A stretch of 64,000 nucleotides of DNA, from NCBI RefSeq assembly GCF_007747795.1, contig NZ_CP036275.1, positions 1,502,501 through 1,566,500 on the forward strand, given 5' to 3'. The stretch comes from Maioricimonas rarisocia (GTDB lineage: Bacteria; Planctomycetota; Planctomycetia; Planctomycetales; Planctomycetaceae). Made by a program: the position numbers and the translations under genes. The first letter of the stretch is position 1. Each line of letters starts with the position of its first letter. Of this stretch, positions 9,625 to 19,270 are shown one piece after another. The notes beneath the pieces are model-generated. The model saw only the letters and a list, made by a program, of their open reading frames with translations. It had not been told where the DNA came from and did not search any database.

Positions 9625-10136
9625 GGGGACTCCGCGTTCTCGGTAAAGGCGTCCGCAACGCCTTGGGTAGGTCAGTACTTAAGGACTGCCGATTTGACCT
9701 TGCCGGTGCAGGCCGACGAAGGGACGCCGTGGCGACCGCCATCCTGGCGTCATCCGGCGACTGGCCCAACATGAAAACGCTGCTCAGGAATATGGCCCGC
9801 GAAATTCTATGGTCCCCGGCCCCAATCGCCAGTGTGGTTAGGGGTTTCGTTGGCCAGATCAGGATTGTACCAACAGCGATACCGAATCTGCGACCGGTAA
9901 CCGGCCTCCCAGACCTGGGGGAAATCGGCCTTCGGAGTATCGGGGCAGGCTTGGTCGGTCTCAGGGTTGTGCTGCCGCACCCCGTTGCCAATCATGTCTT
10001 CCCGGTTCCCTTCTCCGGACGCCAGACGGACGGTGGCGGACGTTTCATTCTGCTTCGAGGAGGCCGGCACACCGCCGGCGGGACACTCACTGCAATCTCG
10101 CGGACGTGAAAGAACTTCAGATCACAGGGCCCACGC
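9625..10136. other. Intergenic stretch with no convincing gene
   Basis: About 510 bp between divergent genes. Short open frames exist on both strands, but none has a ribosome binding site or a recognisable product. A small hairpin (7-bp arms, 9646-9664) lies just upstream of the kinase start. Promoters for both flanking genes should be here, but I do not see good -10/-35 boxes. Confidence 0.5.
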
Positions 10137-11276
10137 GTGGCAGGACGTATTTATCTACTTAATGACGACAGCCTCGTCCCCATGGACGAGTCGCCGTACG
10201 ACTCCGAATTGCTGTTGCAGGAACTTCTGGCCCATCACCCGGATCTGCTCGCCGGAGAGCAGATGAACGGCGATGCCCCCCGCCGCTGGCTGCTGGTCAC
10301 CCGTGAGATGGCGGTGCCGGATAGTGAGCAGGGATCGGGCAAGTGGTCGCTCGACCACCTTTTCATCGATCAGGATGCCGTTCCGACGCTGGTCGAAGTC
10401 AAACGCAGCAGCGATTTGAGGATCCGGCGCGAAGTGGTGGGGCAGATGCTCGACTACGCGGCCAATGCTGTTGCGTACTGGCCGATCGAACAGATCCGCA
10501 CGCGATTCGAATTGCGGTGCGAAGCGGAGGGGGCCGAACCGGACGAAATGCTGGAGGAGTTCCTGGGCGAGTCAGATGACCCCGAGTCGTTCTGGAAGCG
10601 GGTGAAGACGAACCTGCAGGCGGGGCGTGTGCGGCTGGTCTTTCTGGCCGACGTCATTCCGTCAGAACTCCGCCGCGTTGTCGAGTTTCTGAACGGGCAG
10701 ATGGACCCGGCAGAAGTTCTAGCCATTGAGGTGAAACAGTTTGTGGGGAGCGGGATGAAGACGATTGTTCCCCGCCTGCTCGGACAGACAGAGACGGCGC
10801 GACAGAAGAAGGCCTCGTCGACGCAGCCGTCACGTCAGTGGGACGCAACTTCGTTTCTCGAGCGACTCCGGGAACGACGGGGGGATGATCCGGTTGATGT
10901 CGCCCGAAAGTGTCTGGAGTGGGCTCACGAGCGTGAACTGTACATCTGGTGGGGTCGGGGGGCAGTCGACGGGGCGTTTATTCCCAGCCTGCGGGACGAG
11001 CACGGCAAGAGTATTCTCTTCGGCGTGTGGACGTACGGTCGCCTGGAGCTGCAGTTTCAACACATGAATCGACGGCCGTTCAGGGACATTGCAAGGCGAC
11101 GCGAGCTGGCAGACCGACTGCAGCAGATTCCCGGAATCGACATTCCGGACGATCGCCTGACGAAACGTCCAACGTTTGATCTGGCAGTGCTGCAGGAACC
11201 AGACGCACTGCAGACGTTCTTCAATGCATTCGACTGGATGCTGGCCGAGAGTCGCAACACCACGTTCGCACAATAG
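10137..11276 (+). CDS. PD-(D/E)XK nuclease superfamily-like protein
   Basis: A 379-residue cytosolic protein beginning at GTG, with AGGG about seven bases upstream. Around residues 70-110 it has the fold signature of restriction-like nucleases: an acidic residue (D73 or D78), then LVEVKRSSD containing the E-x-K pair (E87, K89), then a helix with REVVGQMLDYAAN. Similar N-terminal modules occur in NucS/RecB-like uncharacterised proteins. The C-terminal half (after about 240) contains a separate region, FLERLRERRGDDPVDVARKCLEWAHE, that I do not recognise. DNA cleavage is inferred from the motif only. It is a single gene with no linked methylase or antitoxin. Confidence 0.65.
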   Translation: MAGRIYLLNDDSLVPMDESPYDSELLLQELLAHHPDLLAGEQMNGDAPRRWLLVTREMAVPDSEQGSGKWSLDHLFIDQDAVPTLVEVKRSSDLRIRREVVGQMLDYAANAVAYWPIEQIRTRFELRCEAEGAEPDEMLEEFLGESDDPESFWKRVKTNLQAGRVRLVFLADVIPSELRRVVEFLNGQMDPAEVLAIEVKQFVGSGMKTIVPRLLGQTETARQKKASSTQPSRQWDATSFLERLRERRGDDPVDVARKCLEWAHERELYIWWGRGAVDGAFIPSLRDEHGKSILFGVWTYGRLELQFQHMNRRPFRDIARRRELADRLQQIPGIDIPDDRLTKRPTFDLAVLQEPDALQTFFNAFDWMLAESRNTTFAQ

Positions 11277-11448
11277 AGCGATGCGGCGACGGTCCCGGTT
11301 GAGCGACCGCGCAGGGGCGAATCGTACTGGCGCCGGGAGTCTCGTCGCCCACCTCACTCCACGCAACATCGCCCGATGTCACCGGGGCAGGCGCTGAAGC
11401 GCAGTCCCTACCCGTTCAGTCCGTTGACCACGCCCCCGGGTGGTCCTG

Positions 11449-12780
11449 CTACGTCAGGCTGTAGGGGGCCCGGTATTCCTTCATCAGCCACTTCGCAGCC
11501 TCCGGGTCACCTGTGATCGTCTCCGTCTCGGGGTCCCAGTGGATCTTCTTTCCTGTCCGGACTGCGATGTTGCCGAGATGACAGACGGTGGCGCTGCGAT
11601 GCCCGATGCTGATGTCGGCCGCGGGAGTCTCACGGGTTTTGACGCAGTCGAGGAAGTTGTTGACGTGCGCGTAATTGGCGAACCGCTTTTCCTCTGACGG
11701 GAGTGTGACAACGGCTCCTTTTCTGACGAGAGGGGCCGGCACTTCGACCGACTTGAAGACGTCCGGCGAGCTCGCCTCCACGCCACCGCGCCAGACAAAG
11801 ACACTGCCGTTCTCGCCGATGAACTCCGTTCCCTGCTTCCGGCTTTCCAGACCGGGAATCTGCCGGCAATTCATCGTGACGCCATTGGCGTACGTGTACC
11901 GCATATCGGCCTTGTCGGGAGTCTCGTACCACTCTTCGGGATGATACACCGCAGTGCCTTCGACGCTGACGGGGCCACTGTCGTCCATGCCCAGCCCCCA
12001 CTGGGCCGTGTCGAGGTGATGAGCACCGAAGTTCGTCTGCTGTCCGCCGCTGTAGTCCCAGTAGAAGCGGAAGAGATAGTGAACGCGATTCCTGTTATAG
12101 GGGCGCATGGGGGCGGGCCCCAGCCAGCGATCGTAGTCGAGGTCGGAGGGTGGTGGGCTGTTGGGGACCGGGTGTTTCGCACGATCGATCCAGTTCGGTC
12201 CCGGCAGAGTGACGTTGACGACCTTCACCTTGCCGATCGCTCCGGACTGCACGAGGCGGGTGACGAACTGGAACTCCAGTCCGCTGCGCTGCATGCTGCC
12301 GGTCTGAACGACGCGCTCGTGTCGTCGAGCGGCGTCGATCATCGGTCGGCCTTCGCCAATGACGAGCGTCAGGGGTTTCTCGCAATAGACATCTTTACCG
12401 GCCTGGCAGGCTTCGATGGTCATCAACGCGTGCCACTGATCGGGCACCGTGACAACAACTGCGTCCAGGTCGTTGGAGTCCAGCAGCCGGCGGTAATCGT
12501 CGGTCATCATCACAGACCGATCGGCTTCCTTCTGCAGAAATGCTCCCGCCGCGTCGAGGTGCCCGGAATCAACGTCACACAGAGCCTCGATGTTCGGCAG
12601 GAAGTACTTCATGTTGTTGCGCGGACCGCCCTGGTTGCCGACGCCAATCATCCCGACGCGAACGCGTTCGCTCGGCGATTCAGCCGCAAAGGACGCGCGA
12701 TAGCTCTTCGCGGAGATCCCCGTGAAGATTCCTGCAAAGAGCGACCTCTTCAGGAACGAGCGACGTGACGATCGAGACAT
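11449..12780 (-). CDS. Tat-exported Gfo/Idh/MocA family oxidoreductase
   Basis: A 443-residue protein with a Tat signal (SRRSFLK near the start). Export by Tat fits a protein that folds with NAD(P) in the cytoplasm. The Rossmann motif is VGMIGVGNQGG; CEKPL is the conserved E-K-P of the family, and GAHHLDTAQWGLGMD is the C-terminal substrate-side motif. Planctomycetes carry many such exported paralogues, usually thought to act on sugars or cyclitols; the substrate cannot be read here. GGAG lies eight bases before the ATG. It is transcribed after the CheB-CheR kinase on the same strand, but a 315-bp gap argues against one operon. Confidence 0.88.
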   Translation of the reverse strand: MSRSSRRSFLKRSLFAGIFTGISAKSYRASFAAESPSERVRVGMIGVGNQGGPRNNMKYFLPNIEALCDVDSGHLDAAGAFLQKEADRSVMMTDDYRRLLDSNDLDAVVVTVPDQWHALMTIEACQAGKDVYCEKPLTLVIGEGRPMIDAARRHERVVQTGSMQRSGLEFQFVTRLVQSGAIGKVKVVNVTLPGPNWIDRAKHPVPNSPPPSDLDYDRWLGPAPMRPYNRNRVHYLFRFYWDYSGGQQTNFGAHHLDTAQWGLGMDDSGPVSVEGTAVYHPEEWYETPDKADMRYTYANGVTMNCRQIPGLESRKQGTEFIGENGSVFVWRGGVEASSPDVFKSVEVPAPLVRKGAVVTLPSEEKRFANYAHVNNFLDCVKTRETPAADISIGHRSATVCHLGNIAVRTGKKIHWDPETETITGDPEAAKWLMKEYRAPYSLT

Positions 12781-13095
12781 GGGATTGACTCCAGTGCCCG
12801 CCGGGAAGTGAGACTGATCGGCTAACTGGATTGTCCGCTTCGAGATCGCCGTGTCAACGATCGATTGGCCGTGGGCGGCGTGCTCACCGTCGACTCCGGC
12901 GCACGCAGATCGGGAAGAGGCAGCAGGATCTCGGTGCTCGGGTGAGCCGCGTCGATCTGTCGCCGAAGAAGAGTTGTGTGGACCACCTCAGGGACGTTGA
13001 ACAGGCTGGCGACGTCCTCCCGCGGGAGCGGTTGGAGGCGGAGCCGTGTGGAGCGTCTTCGACCGCCCGGAGCCGGTCGCGGGCGAGGGGCAGAG
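12781..13095. other. Intergenic stretch with no convincing gene
   Basis: About 315 bp between the CheB-CheR kinase stop and the oxidoreductase start on the same strand. The minus-strand frame across it is Arg/Pro/Ser-rich and shows no domain. It probably carries the promoter of the oxidoreductase gene, but no clear boxes are seen. Confidence 0.45.
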
Positions 13096-16000
13096 CTACG
13101 TCGTCTGGGCATTCAGCTGGCGGACGATCGCGTCGACGAGCGTCTGCTGGTCCAGCGGCTTGGAGAGATAGTCGTTGCATCCCGCTTCGATGCACTTGTG
13201 GCGTTCTCCCTCCATCACGTGAGCCGTCAGGGCAATTACCGGAGTCTGGATGCCCAGTTCCCGAATTCGCGCCGTGGCCTCGTAGCCATCCATTTCCGGC
13301 ATCCGCATGTCCATCAGCACGATGTCGAACGGCCTGCCTTCCTGGTTCGATCGCTGCATGACTTCGACCGCCTTCTGGCCGTCGAAGGCGCACATGACGG
13401 TGCCTCCCGCCTTCTCGACCATCTTCTGGACCAGGTAGCGGGTCGCGCGGGTATCGTCCACGACGAGGACGCGACACTGCGGCAGCTGGACTTCCTGCGC
13501 AGCCTCTGCGGACCGGCAGTTGAGGTCGAGTTTGACCAGTGAATCGCCCGCATTCGGGCCGACAAGAAGATTGAAGCTGAATCGGCTGCCTTTGCCGACC
13601 TGACTTTCGAGGGTCAGGCTTCCGCCCAGATGTTGAACCAGTCGCTGGCAGATGGCCAGTCCGAGGCCGGTTCCTTCATGGATAGGTCGCTCGTCGGTGC
13701 TGGCCCGCATGAACGGCTGGAAGAGCAGATCCTGTTCGTCCTCCGGAATTCCGACACCGGTATCGATCACGTCAAAATGGATCGAATCGGCTGCGGGAAG
13801 ATACCGGATGACAACCCGGACCGACCCTTCGTCGGTAAACTTGATCGCATTGCCGATCAGGTTGATCAGAATCTGCCGCACCAGTTTCGGGTCACTGTCG
13901 ATTGTCCTGGGGATTCTGCCGTCCGATTCGAACTGGAACGAGATTCCTTTTTCGTCGGCGCGGACCGCCATGAGCGAATGGATGGTCGAGAGCAGCGGAT
14001 TGAGCTCGAACTGCTCGCGGTACAGGTCGACTCGTCCGGCTTCGATTCTCGAGAGGTCCAGGACGTCGTTCAGGATATCCAGCAGACAGCGACCGTTCTC
14101 GCGAATCGTGGCGATCCAATGGTCCCGGTTCTCGTCCTCGGGGCTCTTGGCCAGCAGATCGGCGTAACCGAGGATCGACGTCATCGGCGTGCGGATCTCG
14201 TGGCTGACGTTCGCCAGAAAGTCTGTCTTGGCGCGGCTCGCAGACTCGGCTGCTTTCTGTGCCGACTTCATTCCCGAAATGTCGTGTGCGATTGCGGAAG
14301 CGGCAATGACGTGGTTGTCTCGATCGTAGATCGGGGAGATGGTCAGCGCGACTTCCAGCGGGGTACCGTCCTTGTGGATCCGGACCGTTTCGAAAGCAGG
14401 GATCGGCTGGCCGCGGCGGAGCTTCGTGAGAAACTCCTCGAGCTGGTAGCGGCGATCTTCCGGAAACAGCATCAACACGTTGCTGCCGACCGCTTCCTCG
14501 GCGGTGTAGCCGTACATCTGCTCGGCACCGTGATTCCAGGTGAGAATCACGCCATCGAGGTCCTTGCTGAGCACGGCGTCGTTGGTCTGCTCGACGATCG
14601 CTGCCAGCCGTGCCAGGTCATGTTCTCGCCGTTGACGTTCGGTGATGTCGACGAACGTGATGACGACACCGCAGATGCGATTGTCGTCGGTGCGGTACGG
14701 TGAAACCCGGCGGAGGTAGTGCCGATCGTCGTGACACGTGACTTCGGCCTCCGCCGGAGTCAGTTTCGAGAGGACGGTGCCGGCCACCCGGGGCAGGTCG
14801 TCGTCGGTCAGATCATGCGACAGATCCGAGAGCGGACGCCCCTTGTCCGATTCCGAGAGCCGCACAATCTCTCTTGCCGCGGGGGTGAACCAACGGATGC
14901 ACAGGTCCGTGTCCAGACAGATTGTCGCCACATCGGTCGCGGCAATCAGGTTTGTGAGGTCGGCGTTGCGTGTTTCAAGTTCGTCCACTTTTGCGGCCAG
15001 CTGATTGTTGACGGTCGTGAGTTCCTCGTTGAGCGACTGCAGTTCTTCCTTGCTGGTCTCCAGTTCTTCGTTGGTCGACTGAAGTTCTTCGTTGATCGAC
15101 ATGACCTCCTCGTTGGAGGCCTTGTACTCTTCGTTGGACGTTTCCAGCTGCTCGATCGTGGACTTCAGGTCTTCTTTCGTGGAGGCGAGCTCGTCTTCGA
15201 GCTGCCGGATGACGGTGTGCTCGTCCACCTCGGTCAGGTTTTCGTCCTGAGGGGCCGGCCGACGATGGGGCAGCCTGGTGGGCTCGTTGGCGTCACGTTC
15301 CTCTGGCGAATCGCCCCCATCATCGAAGATGACGAGGACCAGCGGCTCGTCGTGGTCACCTTCGCGGATCGGCTGCACCACAAGGCGTACCGGGAAGTAA
15401 CTGTCCGCGCGTTGCACGCGGGCTTCGACGAAGGCGGCCTGTTTCTGCTCGAGTGCCTGATGCACGGCCCCCCGCAGCTTGCTCCGCAGGCCGGGCCGAA
15501 GGTTGGCGAGCAGATCGTGCGTCGGGACTCCCGACTGGTGAGACATGTAGGCGTCGACGTCGCCGCAGATGTACAGGATCTTCCAATGTCTATCGATCAG
15601 GACGGCCGATGCAGCGAGCCATTCGAGCACGCGCCGCTGGGCGAGGTTCTCCAGATGCACGGAATTGCGTGCGTTGGTGGGGAAAACCGGTCCCTCCGAA
15701 GTTCTCCGCGAAGATCGCAGCAGAATCGGAATCTCCAGATCGGCTCGTTGCGATTGTCCGGTCCGCTGGAAGATCCTCCACCTCTTGGAGTGAGTGCGGA
15801 ACAGGTCGTCGCGCCGACCGATCGTTTCGCTGTTTCCCAGGAACATCCAGCCCCCGTCCCGGAGGGTGAAGTGGAACATGGAAATGAGCTGGTCCTGGAT
15901 CTCCGGCTTCAGATAGATCAGCAGGTTTCGGCAACAGATAAGATCGAGGCGGGAAAACGGTGGGTCGGCGATGACGTTCTGTTCGGCGAACACGACGCTT

Positions 16001-17283
16001 TCGCGGAGCGCCTTGTTCACCTGGTAATGGTCGTCTTCCAGTTTGGTGAAGAACCGCTGCAGCCTTTCGGGAGAGACGTCCGCTTCGATGCTGGCCGGAT
16101 AGCGTCCCATCCGCGCATGGTTCAGGGCGTCGCGATCGATGTCCGATGCAAAGATCTGCAGCGGGCAATGCTTGCTGGCCTGCTTCAGTTCCTCCAGCAG
16201 CATCATGGCAATGGTGTAAGGTTCCTCGCCCGTGGCGCATCCCGAAACCCAGACGCGGATCGGCTCGTCCATGTCCTTGCCTGCGACAAGGGGGGCGATG
16301 ACCAGCTCCTGCAACGTGTCCCAGGCGTCCCGGTCGCGAAAGAAGTCGGTGACGCTGATCAGCATATCCTTGACCAGAGCGTCCGCCTCTTCGGGATGTT
16401 CCTGCAGGTAATCCCGGTAGTCGTCGACGTCATCCAGTCGCAGCAGGCACATACGACGACGCGTGCGGCGAAGCAGCGTACTTGTCTTGTACGCGCGAAA
16501 GTCGAATCGCGACTGGCTGCGGAGAGCTGCCAGGACATTGCTGAGCGAGTCCTTCTGCTCGTCGTCTGATTTCTGCTGCCCGGCCGGTGCAGTTTCCTGT
16601 GACGCAGCTTCCTCGTCCGCGCGTGGCTCGAGCACATACGGGTGGCGTGCGTAATCGACGAGCTTCCCCGGAATCTCTGCCACGGGGAGGACGTAGTCGA
16701 CGGCGCCCGTTTCGATGGCGCTGCGGGGCATGCCGTCGAAATCGGCAGTGGCCGGCTCCTGGACCATGACGAGACCTCCTGCGGCCTTCACGGCTTTGAT
16801 GCCGAGCGTCCCGTCGGTTCCCGTTCCCGAGAAGATTACGCCGATGGCACACTGCTGTTGGTCCTCCGCCAGCGACCGGAGGAAGTAGTCGATGGCCATC
16901 CGCGCCCCGCGGGGCTCCTTCGGCTCCGACAGCCTCAGGGTGCCGTCAGCGATGCTGAGATACTTGTTGGGAGGGATGACGTACACGCAGTCGGCATTAA
17001 CCTGCACATCGCCGGCCACCTGCGTGACACTCATTGTCGTGTGGCTCGACAGCAGCTCGGGGGTGAGACTCGGCCGCGTCGGATCCAGATGCTGGATGAC
17101 CACGAAGGCCAGACCCGGACTTTCGGGCATCGCGTCGAAGAACTCTTTGAGCGGCCCAAGCCCACCAGCCGACGCACCAACTCCGGCAATCGGAAACCCC
17201 TGTCCTTCGTCGTCGTCGACGGAGTGAGAGTCGCGTTGCGCTGGTTCTGGGTCGCCTGTCGGCTGCCGACCTGCTGGGTTCAT
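13096..17283 (-). CDS. CheB-CheR-PAS-histidine kinase-receiver fusion protein
   Basis: A 1395-residue soluble protein joining five modules. First, a CheB methylesterase domain with its Ser (GVGASAGGL), His (VIQHLDP) and Asp (SGTGTDGT). Second, a CheR methyltransferase with the SAM motif VWVSGCATGEEPYTIAM. Third, a long coiled coil of repeated NEELQSTNEELE-type segments. Fourth, two PAS modules. Fifth, a HisKA (NVSHEIRTPM), HATPase (NLIGNAIKFT, DTGVGIPEDE, GTGLGLAICQRL) and receiver (RVLVVDDTRA, LMDMRMPEMDG, LSKPL). CheB-CheR-PAS fusions are known; the added kinase and receiver make a full hybrid system. GGAGAGAAG before the ATG at 17283 favours that start over the one at 17367. No chemoreceptor or flagellar gene is nearby, so a chemotaxis role is not implied. 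Confidence 0.92.
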   Translation of the reverse strand: MNPAGRQPTGDPEPAQRDSHSVDDDEGQGFPIAGVGASAGGLGPLKEFFDAMPESPGLAFVVIQHLDPTRPSLTPELLSSHTTMSVTQVAGDVQVNADCVYVIPPNKYLSIADGTLRLSEPKEPRGARMAIDYFLRSLAEDQQQCAIGVIFSGTGTDGTLGIKAVKAAGGLVMVQEPATADFDGMPRSAIETGAVDYVLPVAEIPGKLVDYARHPYVLEPRADEEAASQETAPAGQQKSDDEQKDSLSNVLAALRSQSRFDFRAYKTSTLLRRTRRRMCLLRLDDVDDYRDYLQEHPEEADALVKDMLISVTDFFRDRDAWDTLQELVIAPLVAGKDMDEPIRVWVSGCATGEEPYTIAMMLLEELKQASKHCPLQIFASDIDRDALNHARMGRYPASIEADVSPERLQRFFTKLEDDHYQVNKALRESVVFAEQNVIADPPFSRLDLICCRNLLIYLKPEIQDQLISMFHFTLRDGGWMFLGNSETIGRRDDLFRTHSKRWRIFQRTGQSQRADLEIPILLRSSRRTSEGPVFPTNARNSVHLENLAQRRVLEWLAASAVLIDRHWKILYICGDVDAYMSHQSGVPTHDLLANLRPGLRSKLRGAVHQALEQKQAAFVEARVQRADSYFPVRLVVQPIREGDHDEPLVLVIFDDGGDSPEERDANEPTRLPHRRPAPQDENLTEVDEHTVIRQLEDELASTKEDLKSTIEQLETSNEEYKASNEEVMSINEELQSTNEELETSKEELQSLNEELTTVNNQLAAKVDELETRNADLTNLIAATDVATICLDTDLCIRWFTPAAREIVRLSESDKGRPLSDLSHDLTDDDLPRVAGTVLSKLTPAEAEVTCHDDRHYLRRVSPYRTDDNRICGVVITFVDITERQRREHDLARLAAIVEQTNDAVLSKDLDGVILTWNHGAEQMYGYTAEEAVGSNVLMLFPEDRRYQLEEFLTKLRRGQPIPAFETVRIHKDGTPLEVALTISPIYDRDNHVIAASAIAHDISGMKSAQKAAESASRAKTDFLANVSHEIRTPMTSILGYADLLAKSPEDENRDHWIATIRENGRCLLDILNDVLDLSRIEAGRVDLYREQFELNPLLSTIHSLMAVRADEKGISFQFESDGRIPRTIDSDPKLVRQILINLIGNAIKFTDEGSVRVVIRYLPAADSIHFDVIDTGVGIPEDEQDLLFQPFMRASTDERPIHEGTGLGLAICQRLVQHLGGSLTLESQVGKGSRFSFNLLVGPNAGDSLVKLDLNCRSAEAAQEVQLPQCRVLVVDDTRATRYLVQKMVEKAGGTVMCAFDGQKAVEVMQRSNQEGRPFDIVLMDMRMPEMDGYEATARIRELGIQTPVIALTAHVMEGERHKCIEAGCNDYLSKPLDQQTLVDAIVRQLNAQTT

Positions 17284-17521
17284 CTTCTCTCCGGCATCGC
17301 GTGTTCCTGGCCCCGGACGCCACTGCAGCAGCGAATTGGAAATCTGGGAAGCCGTCCGGTTCAGCATAACCGGAAGTCACGTCTGGTGTGGGAGATTAGC
17401 GGATTTCCCGAGGGACCTGCAGTGATGCCGGGGAGAATGCCCGGACGACCGTCGCCGACCTGGACCAGCACATACGGCGACCCTGAAGTCACCCGGCGAA
17501 GCAGTTGCCGATGCCAGAACG

Positions 17522-17556
17522 AAAAAAGGCACCCTGCGAGATTCGCAAGGTGCCTT
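17522..17556 (-). terminator. Rho-independent terminator of tRNA-Ala
   Basis: Read on the minus strand, a stem of about 14 bp (AAGGCACCTTGCGA pairing with TCGCAGGGTGCCTT, with G-T pairs) closed by a three-base loop runs straight into six T residues. It starts 6 bases after the tRNA 3' end. Confidence 0.9.
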
Positions 17557-17561
17557 GGAAG

Positions 17562-17634
17562 TGGAGGATAGGGGACTCGAACCCCTGACCTTTTGGCTGC
17601 CAGCCAAACGCTCTCCCAGCTGAGCTAATCCCCC
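17562..17634 (-). tRNA. tRNA-Ala (anticodon GGC)
   Basis: A 73-base cloverleaf on the minus strand. The acceptor stem is GGGGGAT with ATCCTCC (one G-T pair) and discriminator A. The D arm has AGCTCAGCTGGGAGAGC. The anticodon stem TTTGG/CCAAA carries the loop CTGGCAG, so the anticodon is GGC, which reads GCC/GCT alanine codons. The T arm is AGGGG-TTCGAGT-CCCCT. CCA is not encoded and must be added after transcription. It is a solitary tRNA with its own terminator immediately downstream. Confidence 0.96.
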
Positions 17635-17911
17635 GGATTGAGTTTCTTCGCGGCCCGTTGTTTCTTCGCAACCCTGTGCAGGTACTATTTTCGGCCGCTT
17701 GCCGGAGACGGTTGAGTCGATCTGGTAACCCGACCGGATTTCTCCGGAAGGCCGGAGTTTAGTAGACACGTCTGGCCGCGCCTAGGTTCCCGGCCGGGTT
17801 GTCAAAAACGAAATCTCAAGGCCCGCTCCAGCTCCGGCCGTCGAGCAGCAGGAACCGAGACGGGATTGCAAGTTGTGTCTGTCGAACGGTTTCAGGCAAG
17901 TCTTACGGGCG

Positions 17912-19270
17912 TCAGTTGGACAGGGCGTCCGCCACGTCCGTTCGGTACGCCGTCAGACCGGGCAGAAATCCGATCAGCGACGCCAGCACGATCAGCACCG
18001 GAAAGAGCACCAGCTCGATCGGCTCGAACGCGAACGGGTCGATCAGCAGGCCGCTGCGGGCCTCCACGATCGGGGCGGCCAGAAAGACCAGCCCGTGGCC
18101 GAGCAGCAGGCCGAACAGGCCCCCGCTCAGGCAGAGCAGAATCGATTCCGCCAGGATGACCGAGAAGACGGTTTGCCGGCGAGCTCCCAGAGCCCGCATG
18201 ATGGCGATCTCCCGCTTTCGGTCGGCCATCGAGTTATAGATGCTCACGAAGATGCCGATGCCCGAGACGGCGATGATCAGGCCCGTCAGGTAGAGCAGGG
18301 CCAGCCGGACGTTGCCGACCAGGTTGTCCATCAGCCGCCGCATCACCTGGATCGGGTTGACCCCCTGTGCCTGGAAGCCCTCCTGCAGCTCGTTCTTGAG
18401 CATCAGCGAGCCGGTCGTCCGGGTGAGGGGATTGTCGTTGCGGGTCTTCATGACGACCAGGACCGCGGTCACTTCCTTCTGCGCATCGAGAACCGTGTGG
18501 GCATGGTCGTGATCGTGGTCATGTCCGCCGGCTGCTTCTTCCTCGGCATGGGCCAGTTCTTCGCCGTACCATTCGCGGACGGTCTCGGGGTCGACGCCGA
18601 AGAAGTCGGCTTCGCGGTTGATGGCCTCCTCGAGCGGCTTGTCGTGACCGTCGATCATGTAGAAACCGTCGAGATGAACGAAGACGGAGCGGTCGTTAGG
18701 CGTTCCGGTCCGCTTGAGGACGCCGCGGACGGTGAACTGCTCGTCGTGGACGTGGTCATCCTGTCCGCCGTGGATCATGCGGAACTTGCTGCCGACGTCC
18801 CAGCCGTTCTTGCGGGCGACCTCGGCTCCGATGACGGCATCCCAGGTTCCCTGGAGGAAGTCTCCTTTGACGAGAAACTTCCTGCCGTGCGCATACTCGA
18901 TGCCGAAGTACTGCGGGATCGTACCGACGATCGGGAAGGCTCCCTCTTCGGTCATGTCTCCCAGAGCCAGCGGGATGGCGTGTTCGATATCGCGGCGGTC
19001 CTTCATCTGGGTGTAGAACCGCCAGGGGAGGTTCTCGATGGGAGGAGAGACGCGATAGATCGAACTGAGGACCAGCTGCAGGTCGCTTCCCTTGGGGCCG
19101 ATGATCAGGTCGTACCCGCTGCCGGACTGGCTGAACATCCGGCCGATGACGCCGTTGATGACCAGCACGGCGACCATCAGCGCCACACCGAGGGCGACGC
19201 TGAGTCCGGTGAGAGAAGACGCCAGGAGCCGCTGGCGAATGCTCTTTGTGGCAATCGTCAGCAGATTCAT
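17912..19270 (-). CDS. ABC transporter permease, MacB/FtsX-like, with His/Asp-rich loop
   Basis: A 452-residue inner-membrane permease: one N-terminal helix (about 20-44), a large extracytoplasmic domain, and three C-terminal helices (from about 340) with the FtsX-type segment DRKREIAIMRALGARR. This topology marks mechanotransmission or lipoprotein-type exporters such as MacB and LolC/E. Residues about 241-259 contain an acidic stretch and HDHDHDHAH, a likely metal-binding loop; a second cluster DDHVHDE lies near 171. The ATG overlaps the stop of the ATPase gene (ATGA), so the two are translationally coupled. Substrate is unknown; a link to zinc or another divalent metal is inference from the His-rich loop. 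Frames extending to 19381 are artefacts inside the ATPase gene. Confidence 0.88.
   Translation of the reverse strand: MNLLTIATKSIRQRLLASSLTGLSVALGVALMVAVLVINGVIGRMFSQSGSGYDLIIGPKGSDLQLVLSSIYRVSPPIENLPWRFYTQMKDRRDIEHAIPLALGDMTEEGAFPIVGTIPQYFGIEYAHGRKFLVKGDFLQGTWDAVIGAEVARKNGWDVGSKFRMIHGGQDDHVHDEQFTVRGVLKRTGTPNDRSVFVHLDGFYMIDGHDKPLEEAINREADFFGVDPETVREWYGEELAHAEEEAAGGHDHDHDHAHTVLDAQKEVTAVLVVMKTRNDNPLTRTTGSLMLKNELQEGFQAQGVNPIQVMRRLMDNLVGNVRLALLYLTGLIIAVSGIGIFVSIYNSMADRKREIAIMRALGARRQTVFSVILAESILLCLSGGLFGLLLGHGLVFLAAPIVEARSGLLIDPFAFEPIELVLFPVLIVLASLIGFLPGLTAYRTDVADALSN

Noticed and set aside
9807-10070. An 87-residue minus-strand frame in the 9.6-10.1 kb gap.
   Set aside because: There is no ribosome binding site, no recognised domain and no support from context.
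14719-16569. A 616-residue plus-strand frame.
   Set aside because: It mirrors the CheB-CheR kinase gene, which has all catalytic motifs on the minus strand.
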